DNA from: Desulfobacterales bacterium
Lineage (GTDB): Bacteria; Desulfobacterota; Desulfobacteria; Desulfobacterales; UBA11574
Length of the DNA: 27,822 nucleotides
Assembly (NCBI GenBank): GCA_030145595.1
Contig: JAQYVG010000004.1
Span: 1-27,822, forward strand
Direction: 5' to 3'
The notes below the pieces were generated by a model. The model searched no databases. It was not told the origin of the DNA and worked only from the letters and a program-made list of their open reading frames with translations. Shown here piece after piece: positions 14,965 through 23,827 of the stretch (positions within the stretch are counted from its first letter, which is position 1; every line of letters starts with the position of its first letter). The position numbers were made by a program, and so were the translations under genes.

Positions 14965-15390
14965 CGGGTCAGCGCTCTGGGCAAAAAACAACCTTTCCGA
15001 CGCAATTGCACTAATTTTTTTCATGATTTTGTCGCCCAGGGCGGGGGCGTTTTGAATCAGGTTCAAAAGCTTGTCTCCCGGTATAGATAAAACTTCGCCT
15101 TCGGTAAGGGCTGTTATCGTTCCTTTGTAGCGAAACGGGGTGAAAACAGCAGACCAGCCCATGATTTTGCCCTTTTCGTGCAACGTAATCGCCCGGCCAC
15201 GTGTAAAGGCAATCATAAAATTGCCGGATAAAACAATAAAAAAAGTACGGGCGGGAGCACCGATGCGTGTGAGGATTTCCGCCTCGTCAACTTGTACGGG
15301 TCGCGCAATTGATTGCACCTGCTCGAGCTCCTCGGGTTTTAATGCGTCAAAAAGATCAATTGATTCTAATGTTATCGTGTCTGTCGGCAA
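14944..15390 (-). CDS. Stand-alone cyclic nucleotide-binding-domain protein
   Basis: 148 aa. A Crp-like sensor fold spans about 10-125: LFDALKPEELEQVQSIARPV, EILTRIGAPARTFFIVLSGN, and the ligand-pocket region around GKIMGWSAVF. The usual pocket signature RTA-type residues are not obvious, so cAMP binding is uncertain. There is no helix-turn-helix, so it is not a complete Crp/FNR regulator. Start TTG at 15390 with AAGGA upstream. The last residues, DSVHP and the stop, lie inside the terminal repeat of the MITE-like element, so the native C-terminus was probably altered by its insertion. Confidence 0.85.
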   Translation of the reverse strand: MPTDTITLESIDLFDALKPEELEQVQSIARPVQVDEAEILTRIGAPARTFFIVLSGNFMIAFTRGRAITLHEKGKIMGWSAVFTPFRYKGTITALTEGEVLSIPGDKLLNLIQNAPALGDKIMKKISAIASERLFFAQSADPLDSVHP

Positions 15391-15567
15391 ACTTAATCCT
15401 TTCGCATAGACAGGTTTAAAGATGGTTTAATTTGGTTCAACATTCTGAAAAAAGTCAACAAAAAAATTAATAAATCGTACCATCGTTCCATTTGAGGTGC
15501 ACTATAACTGTTTTCAAATTATGGAAATCGCGATAAACCCCTCGGGGGTGGAATCAGATCCGGATCC

Positions 15568-15903
15568 TCAGGGCTTGAATTCGTTACGTTCCTTTTCTGC
15601 CGGCGGTTCTGTAGGAAAAAGGCGGACCAGGTACTGTTCCCATTCCATAGGGAGCAGCTGTTTTTTGGCGTTGTTGCATTCCTTGCAGGCGGCGGCCACG
15701 TTTCCCTTGGTGCTCTTTCCGCCGCGGGCTATGGGCACGATGTGGTCCATGGTGAGATCCTGGGGAGGGACGGCGCGGCCGCAGTAGTGGCAAACCCCCT
15801 TGTTCAGGCGGCGCTTCCACCACTGGGAGGACCTCAAGTCCCGGGCCTTGCGCCGTTCGCGCTTGATGTCGGCCTCATCCAAATCGTATGCAAAGGGTTT
15901 CAT
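15568..15903 (-). CDS. HNH endonuclease
   Basis: 111 aa. A zinc-knuckle pair CHYCG and CKECNN brackets the HNH core: DHIVPIARGG (the His being catalytic or metal-binding) and STKGNVAAACKECNNAKK. A basic N-terminus (KRERRKARDLRSSQWWKRR) could bind DNA. Small stand-alone HNH proteins of this type are widespread and mostly uncharacterised. It has no neighbouring methylase, phage or intron feature. A short palindrome, ACCCC-TCG-GGGGT at 15537-15549 just past its stop, may help end its transcript. Ribosome-binding site is weak; the start ATG at 15903 is the first in frame. Confidence 0.88.
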   Translation of the reverse strand: MKPFAYDLDEADIKRERRKARDLRSSQWWKRRLNKGVCHYCGRAVPPQDLTMDHIVPIARGGKSTKGNVAAACKECNNAKKQLLPMEWEQYLVRLFPTEPPAEKERNEFKP

Positions 15904-16017
15904 GCTGGTCGTATATACACCAAGGTTTTAATTTTGAGTCAAGTTTGCATATTGCGTATGTACGGTTCAAATTTCTGAACCCCGGTCGCCTGCGTCGCCT
16001 ACGGAGGCGGGTAAACC

Positions 16018-16046
16018 TTTGGACCCTGAACCTCTGAACCTGTGAA
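16018..16046. repeat. short 8-bp-period tandem repeat
   Basis: CCTGAACC, TCTGAACC and TGTGAACG run consecutively in the gap between the ATP-grasp and HNH genes. A related TTCTGAACC lies about 50 nt earlier. A small inverted repeat (CGCCTACGGAGGCG, about 15997-16010) is next to it. Function unknown. Confidence 0.5.
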
Positions 16047-16049
16047 CGG

Positions 16050-16895
16050 TTACTGCAACGTTAATCCCAGGCTGTTGATCCAGTTTAAAATTTCGGTGTT
16101 CAGCAGTTTGTAAAAATTTTCGGAACCGCCCAGTCCGCGGCGGCCGAAATAATAGTTAATTTCAAGAAAAAAAGGTTCATGGGGTCTGGGCTCCGGTGCA
16201 AAGAGAATGTCAAAGCCGGCCAGGTTGATGCCGGCCTGATTGCAGAACGCCTTAACGGCTGCCACAGCAATCTGTTGCCGGTCCGGATCGGCATCAGCAT
16301 CGATCACAGCCCCTTGGGCCAGGCTCGAACCAAAACTTGCGTCGCTGTTGCCGATCCGCCAGTAGGACAAAAAGGTTTGCCCGACAACCACAACCCTAAC
16401 AGAACGGTTGCCGCCCGGAATATAGTTTTGGAGCAAAAATCCTGATCGGCCCCCCTTTTCAAAATCTGCGGCGGTTTGCAGCATCCGGTCTAATTCGTTT
16501 GGAGAGTTTAGTAAAAAGACATGGTTTCCTTCTCCGCCCCAGTCAAACTTGAATACCAGCGGAAAACCCCAAGTCGTTTGGCTGCATAAGCGGTCTCGTT
16601 GATTATAAAAAGAGTCGAGATTACAATAGGTTGCAGTTTCAGGATAGGGCGCATTGGTTTCTTCGAAAAGCCGGGCCTGTCCGAGTTTGCCGGCATATTT
16701 GAATCTGGTGTCAAAATTGGGAAAGACATTTGCACAGTTTTGCCGGGCCATTGCGTACAGGGATCTGTAGCATCCTTGTGGAAGTACGACCGCATCCGCA
16801 GTCCGGATGGCGGCAAGATCTTCGGCGCCGGGCTCGCGACCGGCGCAGATGACGTTTTTATCGGCTTCAAAAAAGGGATGATATGAAAGAATCAT
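16050..16895 (-). CDS. ATP-grasp domain protein (RimK/glutathione synthase-like ligase fold)
   Basis: 281 aa. ATP-grasp features are visible. Lys116 lies in FPLVFKFDWGGEGNHVF, the nucleotide-binding Lys with its Gly-rich loop. Then come LLQNYIPGGNRSVRVVVVG (151-172) and the metal-binding pair Glu245 and Asn247 in FFLEINYYFGRRGLGG. The enzyme probably joins a carboxylate to an amine using ATP; the substrate is unknown. Its ATG at 16895 shares one base with the era TGA stop, so translation is coupled to era. It is the last gene of the hisI-to-era group. Confidence 0.85.
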   Translation of the reverse strand: MILSYHPFFEADKNVICAGREPGAEDLAAIRTADAVVLPQGCYRSLYAMARQNCANVFPNFDTRFKYAGKLGQARLFEETNAPYPETATYCNLDSFYNQRDRLCSQTTWGFPLVFKFDWGGEGNHVFLLNSPNELDRMLQTAADFEKGGRSGFLLQNYIPGGNRSVRVVVVGQTFLSYWRIGNSDASFGSSLAQGAVIDADADPDRQQIAVAAVKAFCNQAGINLAGFDILFAPEPRPHEPFFLEINYYFGRRGLGGSENFYKLLNTEILNWINSLGLTLQ

Positions 16896-17812
16896 CAGTA
16901 ACCCAACTTTCTTAAAGCTTTGGTATCTTTGCTCCAGTTTTTCTGTACGCGTACAAAAAGCTTTAAAAAGACTTTCGTACCCAGCATGCGTTCGATTTCT
17001 TGTCTGGCCGCCTGGCCGATCTGCTTGAGCTTGCTGCCGTTTTTTCCGATTACCATGCCTTTTTGGGAAGCACGCTCAACGTGGATGGTGGCGTTAATTA
17101 TTACAAGGGCGCCTTTTTTCTGTTCAGAAAATGAATCCACGGAGACGGCTGTGGAATAGGGTATTTCCTGTCCGGTTGTGCGGAAAACTTTTTCACGTAT
17201 CATTTCGGCAGCAATAAAGCGTTCCGGCATATCAGTGATGGTATCTTCGGGAAACAAGGGCGGACCTTTGGGCAGCAAAGATTCCACGGTCTCGATAAGC
17301 TCTTCAACCTGAGCGCCCAGGATGGCCGAAACCGGCATGATGGCCTCGAAAGAATATTTCTTGGACCATTGATCCATCATGGTAAGCAGCAGAGGCTTTT
17401 TAATTAAATCTATCTTGTTGAGCACAAGCACGACAGGCTGCTTTAAAGCGTTTAATTTTTTTACTAAAAAAGCTTCGGCATCCGGATCAGGGCCGGCTAC
17501 ATCGATAACAACCAGGATGACATCCACATCTCCTATGGCTTTAAGGGCGGCATCTACAATTCTGATGTTAAGCGGACGCCTTGCTTGATGAACGCCGGGT
17601 GTATCCAGGAAAATAAGCTGTGCCCCCGGCCTGTGTAGAACACCGAGGATGCGGTTGCGGGTTGTTTGCGGCTTTTTGGAGGTAATGGCCAGCTTTTCTC
17701 CCAGCATCTGGTTTAACAGCGTTGATTTGCCCACATTGGGAGCACCGGCAATGGCTACAAATCCGGAGCTAAAATCAGCAAATTGATTTTTGATAGGCGA
17801 CATGTTTTTCAT
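16895..17812 (-). CDS. era: GTPase Era
   Basis: 305 aa, full length. Era binds the 3' end of 16S rRNA and is needed for small-subunit assembly. G motifs are GAPNVGKST (23-31), the TT pair at 50-51, DTPG (70-73) and NKID (132-135). The C-terminal KH domain shows GMVIGKNGSKLKQIGQAARQ. Start ATG at 17812; a second ATG three codons later (17803) is an equally possible start because neither has a strong ribosome-binding site. It lies 89 nt after engB and touches the ATP-grasp gene. Confidence 0.97.
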   Translation of the reverse strand: MKNMSPIKNQFADFSSGFVAIAGAPNVGKSTLLNQMLGEKLAITSKKPQTTRNRILGVLHRPGAQLIFLDTPGVHQARRPLNIRIVDAALKAIGDVDVILVVIDVAGPDPDAEAFLVKKLNALKQPVVLVLNKIDLIKKPLLLTMMDQWSKKYSFEAIMPVSAILGAQVEELIETVESLLPKGPPLFPEDTITDMPERFIAAEMIREKVFRTTGQEIPYSTAVSVDSFSEQKKGALVIINATIHVERASQKGMVIGKNGSKLKQIGQAARQEIERMLGTKVFLKLFVRVQKNWSKDTKALRKLGY

Positions 17813-17901
17813 CTTAATAATACTTATCAGACAGGATCAACAGGAGATCAAGGATTTATTTATTATGTTCACCTATTATTCTTGAAAAGCTAAGTTTCCT
17901 T

Positions 17902-18492
17902 TTATGGAACATGGTCGATTAACTGTTCAATGGCATTCCAAACAGCGTCTTTGCCCAGGCGTGACTTGGCAGAAAACAATATCAGGTCATCGACATCAAC
18001 ACCCAGGGCGTGAGCATTGGCAAGGCGCTGTTTAGTCCGGTTTGTTTTAGAAAGCTTATCCACCTTGGTAAGCACCAGAATGCAGGGATTGTTGTAATCA
18101 TGGAGCCAATCAATAAAGTTTGCTTCCTGCATGCCGGGTGTCCGCCGGATATCCATGATGAGCACGACACCTCTTAATACCTGTCTGGTTGCAAGGTATG
18201 TCTCGATCATGGGCCCCCATGATTTGCGTACGGATGCCGGAACTTTGGCATATCCATATCCCGGCAGATCTACAAAAGAAAACGTCTTGTTAATTAGGAA
18301 AAAATTGATTAGCTGAGTTCGGCCGGGAGTCCTGCTGGTCTTGACCAGGCGTTTGCGATTTAAGAGCGTATTGATCAGGGAAGATTTACCCACATTGGAG
18401 CGCCCGGCAAATGCAATCTCCGGCAAATCGTCAGCAGGATAATGTTTTGGTTTGACAGCACTTTTAATAAATTCAGCCGATTTTATAATCAT
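17902..18492 (-). CDS. engB: Ribosome biogenesis GTP-binding protein EngB (YsxC/YihA)
   Basis: 196 aa, normal length. The G domain shows AGRSNVGKSSLIN (29-41), the SRTPGRTQ switch I, FVDLPGYGYAKV (G3) and VLTKVDKLSK (G4), followed by FSAKSR (G5). The family acts in large ribosomal subunit assembly. Start ATG at 18492, only 19 nt after the aminotransferase stop, with no obvious Shine-Dalgarno; it may be read through coupling. It is one of three core GTPases in this window, with era and mnmE. Confidence 0.96.
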   Translation of the reverse strand: MIIKSAEFIKSAVKPKHYPADDLPEIAFAGRSNVGKSSLINTLLNRKRLVKTSRTPGRTQLINFFLINKTFSFVDLPGYGYAKVPASVRKSWGPMIETYLATRQVLRGVVLIMDIRRTPGMQEANFIDWLHDYNNPCILVLTKVDKLSKTNRTKQRLANAHALGVDVDDLILFSAKSRLGKDAVWNAIEQLIDHVP

Positions 18493-18511
18493 GATTGATA
18501 TACAAGATGCA

Positions 18512-19675
18512 TCATAGGTCCGGTATGGTTTTAAGATACGTTTCCAATCGATCCATCCCCTCGGCTATATTTTCCAGGGAGGTTGCATAGGAAAATCTAA
18601 GATAACCTTCACCGTTTTCTCCAAAATCGATGCCGGGCGCCACCCCCACATGGGCTTTTTCCAGGATGTCAAAGGCCAGTTTATATGAATCTTTTGATTT
18701 GTGCTTGGCATTGGCAAAGACGTAAAAAGCACCCGTGGGTTCCACGGTAATTCCCAGGCCCATGGCCTTTAGCCGCTGCACCACGTATTGTCGGCGCTCA
18801 TTATAGATTTTCTTCATATTGGCAATATCATCAGAAGCTTCCTTTAAAGCGGCAATACCGGCCATCTGCACCATGGCGTTGGCGGAAATAAAGAAGTTTT
18901 GCTGGACCTTTTGGATGGGCCGGATAAAGTGTTTGGGTGCAATCATGTATCCAAGCCTTAAGCCTGTCATGGCATAGAGTTTGGAAAAACCGTTAAAAAC
19001 AAAGGCTTTGTCTGTAAACTCAAGAATAGAGTGTTCTTTGCCTTCGTAAACCAGGCCGTGATATATTTCATCCGAGATGATGTACGGCAAGCCTGATTGT
19101 AAGGCCAGGTCGGCTATGGCCTGCATACGGTTTGCCGACAAAAGGTTGCCGGTCGGATTAGACGGGGAATTTATAAAGATAGCTTTGGTTTTTGACGATA
19201 TTTTCTCTTTAATAGCTTCAGGCCGGTATTGAAAACCGTCTTCCTCATAGACTGGCACGGTCACGGGCCGACCCTGTACAAACTTAATGAAATTGGGATA
19301 GCAGGCATAATGAGGGTCGGATATTATGACCTGGTCCCCTTTTTCCAACAGAGCAGCAAACATAACGAACATGGCCGGAGAAGTCCCCGACGATATCACC
19401 ACCTGGTCAGGATCCACTGAAACATTGTAGGAGTCAAAATAATGTTCACATATGGCTTGGCGCAGTTCTATAATGCCCAGGCTGTGGGTATAATGAGTAT
19501 GGCCGTCGTTTAAAGCCTGACAAGCAGCGTCTTTGATGCACTGGGGCGTATCAAAATCAGGCTCTCCTACTTCCATATGAATGATACGGATGCCTTGGCG
19601 CTCCATCTCATGGGCTCTTTCAAGAACATCCATGACAATAAAAGGGGTCATTTCCTGCGTTCGTTTTGAAATCAT
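18512..19675 (-). CDS. Class I/II pyridoxal phosphate aminotransferase (aspartate aminotransferase-like)
   Basis: 387 aa from ATG 19675, chosen because AAGGG and GAG lie just upstream; an earlier in-frame start adds a Gly/Ala-rich tail unlike the family. Fold type I features: HMEVGEPDFDTP near the N-terminus, SSGTSPAMFVMF for phosphate binding, NSPSNPTGN (the conserved Asn), SDEIYHGLVY (Asp and Tyr contacting the cofactor) and NGFSKLYAMTGLRLGY with the Schiff-base Lys. The Arg of LRFSYA near the end should bind the substrate carboxylate. It is 87 nt after hisG, so a HisC-like role is possible, but the sequence looks more like the general aspartate/alanine group. Confidence 0.92.
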   Translation of the reverse strand: MISKRTQEMTPFIVMDVLERAHEMERQGIRIIHMEVGEPDFDTPQCIKDAACQALNDGHTHYTHSLGIIELRQAICEHYFDSYNVSVDPDQVVISSGTSPAMFVMFAALLEKGDQVIISDPHYACYPNFIKFVQGRPVTVPVYEEDGFQYRPEAIKEKISSKTKAIFINSPSNPTGNLLSANRMQAIADLALQSGLPYIISDEIYHGLVYEGKEHSILEFTDKAFVFNGFSKLYAMTGLRLGYMIAPKHFIRPIQKVQQNFFISANAMVQMAGIAALKEASDDIANMKKIYNERRQYVVQRLKAMGLGITVEPTGAFYVFANAKHKSKDSYKLAFDILEKAHVGVAPGIDFGENGEGYLRFSYATSLENIAEGMDRLETYLKTIPDL

Positions 19676-19762
19676 TTCTCTACCCTTCTTAGCCCCGCCT
19701 GCGGTGGGAGCCACGCTGCGCTATGACCCGCAACCCGCAACTCGAAGCCCGCTACTCGATTT

Positions 19763-20638
19763 TTATACTACTTTGTTGAGCGGATATTCAATAATGCCTT
19801 CAGCGCCGTTTTTCAACAGTTCAGGCATAAGATCCCTGACGACATTTGACTCTATCACGGTTTCGATTGCAAACCAGTTTGAGTTATAAAGCGGGGCAAC
19901 CGTAGGAGCATTAAGGCTCGGCAGCAACGACACAATCTGTTGCAAGCGTTTTTCAGGAACATTCATTTTCAAGCCGACCAGTTTTTCAGCCAGAAGAGCG
20001 CCTTTAAGCAAGAGCGCAATCTGTTCTAACTTTTCTTTTTTTTCAGGATGCTGCCAGGCAGCATGGTTGGCAATCAGCTGGGTATTGGTCTGCATCAATT
20101 CATGGACAATTCTCAAACCATGAGCCCTAATAGTGCTTTCGGTTTCCGTAACTTCCACGATGGCATCTGCAAGGCCGGATACAACCTTGGCTTCGGTTGC
20201 CCCCCATGAGAACTCAACACCGACGTTAATATTACGTTTGGAAAAGTACTCTTTAGTAAACCCTACCAGCTCCGTGGCTATCGTTTTTCCTTCCAGATCC
20301 TCTAGCTTTTTGATGGGCGAATCGTAGGTAACCGCCAGCACCCAGCGGGCCGGTCGTGCGCTGACCTTGGAATAGACAAGGTCGGTTATTACGTGTACAT
20401 TGGAGTTGTTTTCAGCGATCCAGTCCTTGCCGGTAAGCCCGGCATCCAGGGTGCCGTTCTCTACATGACAGGACATCTCTTGTGCTCTGCAGATGGCGCA
20501 TTCAATCTCATCATCGTTGATTTCCGGGAAATAGCTTCTGCCGTTGACGTTAATTTTCCACCCGCTGCGCCTGAACAGGTCAATGGTTGCATTTTGCAGG
20601 CTTCCTTTGGGAATTCCAAGTTTTAACAGCTTTGTCAT
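19763..20638 (-). CDS. hisG: ATP phosphoribosyltransferase, long form
   Basis: 291 aa. First enzyme of histidine synthesis, joining ATP and PRPP. N-terminal KLGIPKGSLQNATIDLF and the ENGTLDAGLTGKDWI region mark the catalytic domains. ATELVGFTKEYFSKRNI and VEVTETESTIRAHGLRIV follow. The last 75 or so residues form the HisG-C regulatory domain (GLKMNVPEKRLQQIVSLLPS), so it should work without HisZ and be inhibited by histidine. The ATG overlaps the hisI stop by 4 nt. Confidence 0.96.
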   Translation of the reverse strand: MTKLLKLGIPKGSLQNATIDLFRRSGWKINVNGRSYFPEINDDEIECAICRAQEMSCHVENGTLDAGLTGKDWIAENNSNVHVITDLVYSKVSARPARWVLAVTYDSPIKKLEDLEGKTIATELVGFTKEYFSKRNINVGVEFSWGATEAKVVSGLADAIVEVTETESTIRAHGLRIVHELMQTNTQLIANHAAWQHPEKKEKLEQIALLLKGALLAEKLVGLKMNVPEKRLQQIVSLLPSLNAPTVAPLYNSNWFAIETVIESNVVRDLMPELLKNGAEGIIEYPLNKVV

Positions 20639-21012
20639 TTTTTATATACCTCCTGGGGGTCAAATACCGGTTTGGCGGTAATTTTGACAGCTCCATTTTC
20701 GATCTGTTTAAAAAAACAGCTTTTGTATCCGGTGTGACAGGCCGCACCACCAAGCTGTTCAACTTTCAGCAAAACAGTGTCATCGTCACAGTCAATCCTG
20801 ATTTCTTTGACAAGTTGCAGGTTTCCCGATGTTTTGCCTTTGACCCATAATGTCTGCCGGCTGCGGCTGTAATAAGTGGCCTGACCACTGGAGAGCGTCG
20901 CGCGCCAGGCTTCTTCATTCATAAAGGCCAGCATTAATACCTCGCCGGTTTGATAATCCTGAACCACAGCAGGTACCAGGCCGCCGGTTTTTTCAAAATC
21001 AAGCTTGACCAT
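20635..21012 (-). CDS. hisI: Phosphoribosyl-AMP cyclohydrolase
   Basis: 125 aa, single-domain HisI without the HisE pyrophosphohydrolase found fused in enterobacteria. It opens the purine ring in the third histidine step. The metal-binding DCDDDTVLL and the AACHTGYKSCFF motifs are present, as is TLWVKGKTSGN. Start ATG at 21012. It overlaps hisG by 4 nt (ATGA). hisE and the rest of the pathway are outside the window, so histidine genes are scattered in this organism. Confidence 0.96.
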   Translation of the reverse strand: MVKLDFEKTGGLVPAVVQDYQTGEVLMLAFMNEEAWRATLSSGQATYYSRSRQTLWVKGKTSGNLQLVKEIRIDCDDDTVLLKVEQLGGAACHTGYKSCFFKQIENGAVKITAKPVFDPQEVYKK

Positions 21013-21378
21013 ATAGTATGCCCTTTGTTAAATATCAGCCCTATGGTTTATGTGACGTTAGGGCAAATTAAAACTAAAATAAATAACGAGAATTCGGAGC
21101 AAAGTCAAATTCTTTTTGCCTTGTCTGCATGAAAAATGCACTAACCGGATGCAGGATGATCACCTTGCGTAAACGCACGATATTTGTTAGCATGCAAACC
21201 TTGATGGCGTCGTAGCTCAAAGAGCGACCTGTCAGGGCGTATCCGGAGGCGAAGACTGAAGTCGGAAGCAGAAAGCGACATGTCGGGTCGTCTTGTCGGG
21301 TCGAAGCCGGAGGCGCAACCTGAAACCTAAAGGATAAACAAAAGCAAGAGAAAACAGTAACGCAGCATAAGGTGGTTA
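21013..21378. other. 366-nt divergent spacer between hisI and the PBP1A gene
   Basis: No gene supported. On the minus strand, TTGACT followed after 17 nt by TATTTA (within about 21078-21106) is a weak candidate promoter for hisI. Two small hairpins are visible: TGCAT-GAAAA-ATGCA from 21126, and TGCGT-AA-ACGCA. The right half holds near-identical direct repeats (separate entry) and would be the untranslated leader of the PBP1A message. Confidence 0.4.
21224..21324. repeat. interleaved direct repeats upstream of the PBP1A gene
   Basis: Unit A occurs three times: GCGACCTGTCAGGGCG (21224-21239), GCGACATGTCGGGTCG (21275-21290) and TCGTCTTGTCGGGTCG (21288-21303). Unit B occurs twice: CCGGAGGCGAAGACTGAA (21243-21260) and CCGGAGGCGCAACCTGAA (21307-21324). 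The order A-B-A-A-B suggests duplication of an A-B block. Confidence 0.6.
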
Positions 21379-23790
21379 ATGCATAAGCCTAAACGCAAAA
21401 GTACTGCGCAGATATTAAAAAAGCGCGCCAGAAAGAAAAAAAGGGGCTTTTTAGCGAAATTTATCCGATGGGCCTTCTGGTCGTTTGTCCTGCTGGTGAT
21501 TTGCGCCTTTCTTGCCGGGGCCGGGATCTATCTCTACCTTAGTGAAAACCTGCCAAAAATTACCACCCTTAAGGATTATCGTCCCCCGACTATTACAACC
21601 GTCTATTCAGACGATAACCGCAAAATCGCGGAATTTTATAAAGAGCGCCGCATAGTGGTTCCGCTGTCAAAAATGCCCACAATGCTGAAAGAGGCGTTCG
21701 TATCAGCTGAAGATGCAAGGTTTTATACCCACCAGGGCATAGATGTTTTCAGCATTATCAGGGCGTTTTTTAAAAATATCGAGGCGGGAACCATTGTCCA
21801 GGGCGGTAGCACGATTACCCAGCAAGTTGTAAAATTGTTTTTGTTGCCTCCTGAAAAAAGTTACACCAGCAAACTCAAAGAGGCCATACTGGCCTACCGC
21901 ATTGACAAATCGTTTAGCAAAGAGGAAGTTCTTTTTTTATATTTGAATCAAATTTATCTGGGGCATGGAGCTTATGGTGTCGAGGCGGCATCTGAAAACT
22001 ATTTCGGCAAATCCGTCCAGGAATTGAACCTGGCAGAATGCGCAGTTTTAGCGGGACTGCCCCAGGCTCCCAGCAGATATTCCCCCTTCAGACACCCGGA
22101 AAGAGCCAAACAACGCCAGATTTACACTTTGAACCGGATGGTTGCCGAAGGTTATATAACCAACATTCAAGCCACGGAAGCTATTAACCAGGTGCTCGAC
22201 ATCAAGCCCAGGCGCAACTGGTATATCGAAGAGGTTCCAGTCTATACCGAACATATCAGGCGCTATCTTGAGAAAAAATATGGCGCCGACACCCTTTACA
22301 AAGAAGGGCTTCGGGTTTATGCGGCTGTGAACATTGAGATGCAAAAGGCGGCTCGGCGGGAAATCACAAAAGGATTGAAAGCTCTGGATAAACGGCAGGG
22401 ATACAGGGGTCCATTAACCCACCTTGCACCCGAAGAAATCGAGGCGTACTCCAAAGAACTGCAGGATGAGCATGATATAAGACCCTTGGAGGAAGGACAG
22501 ACCGTCAAGGGCGTGGTCATAGAGGTTAATAACAACGAAAAAACGGTAACAATGCGTATGGGTAATGCCTTGGGAACGATCGATATCAAGGATATGCGCT
22601 GGGCACGCAAACCGGACCCCGAGTTTGCATTTTATGAAGACAGGGTTAATTCCCCTGGGGAAGTTTTACTTGTCGGGGATGTCATACTCGCAAAAATTAA
22701 GGGAAAAATTGAAGATACGGACCTGTGGAGCCTTGCTCTGGAACAAACTCCCAAAGCGCAGGCCGCTTTGCTTTGCCTGGAAACCGAAAGCGGCCATGTT
22801 AAGGTAATGGTGGGCGGCCGGGATTTCAAGGAAAGTCAGTTTAACCGGGCGACCCAGTCGCGACGGCAGCCGGGCTCCGCTTTTAAACCGGTGACATATG
22901 CAGCGGCAATTGACAAGGGCTATACACCTGCAACCATGATTATCGATTCTCCGATTGTCTTTCAGGATACGGAACGTGATTTCACGTGGAAACCCAAGAA
23001 CTATAAAGAAAAATTTTTCGGGCCCACCCTTTTGCGCGACGCACTTGCCAAGTCACGCAACGTGGTAACCATAAAGATTTTAAGGGATATCGGTATAGAT
23101 TATGCCATAGATTACGCCCGCAAGCTTGGTATCACCTCAAAGTTGAGCAGAGATCTTTCTATCGCATTGGGATCATCCGGTGTATCCTTGCTTGAACTGG
23201 TCAATGCTTATTCGGTTTTTGCCAATTACGGCTATCGTGTGGAGCCGGTTTTTGTTACAAAGATCGTTGATCGGGACGAAAATGTAATAGAGGAAGCGCC
23301 CCCTGTCAGAGAAAAAATCATGGAGAAAAATACGGCTTATATCATGACCAGCCTGCTTGAAAGTGTAGTCAAAAGGGGAACAGGTCGCAGTGTCAAGCCG
23401 CTGGGTCGTCCGGTGGCCGGCAAGACCGGCACCACCAACAACCTGTTTGACGCCTGGTTCGTCGGTTATACCCCCAGCTATGTGACCGGCACGTGGGTCG
23501 GATTTGACGAAGAAGGCTCGCTGGGCAAGTACGAAACGGGTGCCAGGGCCGCAAGCCCCATTTGGCTGGGCTTCATGAAAAATATTATGCAAGGCAAACC
23601 TGTCAGGGCGTTTCAGGTGCCGGAAGGGATTGTCTTTTCTAAAATTGATGCGGAAACGGGTCTTTTGCCCATACCTGAATCTAAAAAAACGATTTTCGAA
23701 TGCTTTAAAGAAGGCACCGTTCCCACCGAATATACCCCGAAGCCTGATAAAGTTATCGATTCGGAGCAATTTTTTAAATCGGACATGTGA
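21379..23790 (+). CDS. mrcA: Penicillin-binding protein 1A (bifunctional transglycosylase/transpeptidase)
   Basis: 803 aa. It polymerises and cross-links peptidoglycan. A short, very basic cytoplasmic N-terminus (KKRARKKKRG) precedes one transmembrane helix (FWSFVLLVICAFLAGAGIYL). The GT51 transglycosylase shows SAEDARFYTHQGID with catalytic Glu111, and GGSTITQQVVK. An OB-like insert lies before the transpeptidase, which carries SAFK (Ser500, Lys503), SRN and KTGTT (682-686). Start ATG at 21379 follows AAGGTGG. There is no terminator right after its stop, which converges on the DUF1566 gene. The symbol follows general usage for class A PBP1A; mrcB-type is less likely given the insert. Confidence 0.95.
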   Translation: MHKPKRKSTAQILKKRARKKKRGFLAKFIRWAFWSFVLLVICAFLAGAGIYLYLSENLPKITTLKDYRPPTITTVYSDDNRKIAEFYKERRIVVPLSKMPTMLKEAFVSAEDARFYTHQGIDVFSIIRAFFKNIEAGTIVQGGSTITQQVVKLFLLPPEKSYTSKLKEAILAYRIDKSFSKEEVLFLYLNQIYLGHGAYGVEAASENYFGKSVQELNLAECAVLAGLPQAPSRYSPFRHPERAKQRQIYTLNRMVAEGYITNIQATEAINQVLDIKPRRNWYIEEVPVYTEHIRRYLEKKYGADTLYKEGLRVYAAVNIEMQKAARREITKGLKALDKRQGYRGPLTHLAPEEIEAYSKELQDEHDIRPLEEGQTVKGVVIEVNNNEKTVTMRMGNALGTIDIKDMRWARKPDPEFAFYEDRVNSPGEVLLVGDVILAKIKGKIEDTDLWSLALEQTPKAQAALLCLETESGHVKVMVGGRDFKESQFNRATQSRRQPGSAFKPVTYAAAIDKGYTPATMIIDSPIVFQDTERDFTWKPKNYKEKFFGPTLLRDALAKSRNVVTIKILRDIGIDYAIDYARKLGITSKLSRDLSIALGSSGVSLLELVNAYSVFANYGYRVEPVFVTKIVDRDENVIEEAPPVREKIMEKNTAYIMTSLLESVVKRGTGRSVKPLGRPVAGKTGTTNNLFDAWFVGYTPSYVTGTWVGFDEEGSLGKYETGARAASPIWLGFMKNIMQGKPVRAFQVPEGIVFSKIDAETGLLPIPESKKTIFECFKEGTVPTEYTPKPDKVIDSEQFFKSDM

Positions 23791-23827
23791 TCAAGCTGTC
23801 CCGATTATTTAAACTTCAGTCGGATCT

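Noticed and set aside
15568..15903. HNH gene as part of a restriction, intron or phage module
   Set aside because: No methylase, reverse transcriptase, integrase or phage gene in the surrounding sequence.
21205..21330. Possible tRNA (a stretch resembling GTAGCTC of a D-arm)
   Set aside because: No TTCGA T-arm at the right distance, no acceptor stem pairing and no anticodon arm; the stretch is better explained as direct repeats.
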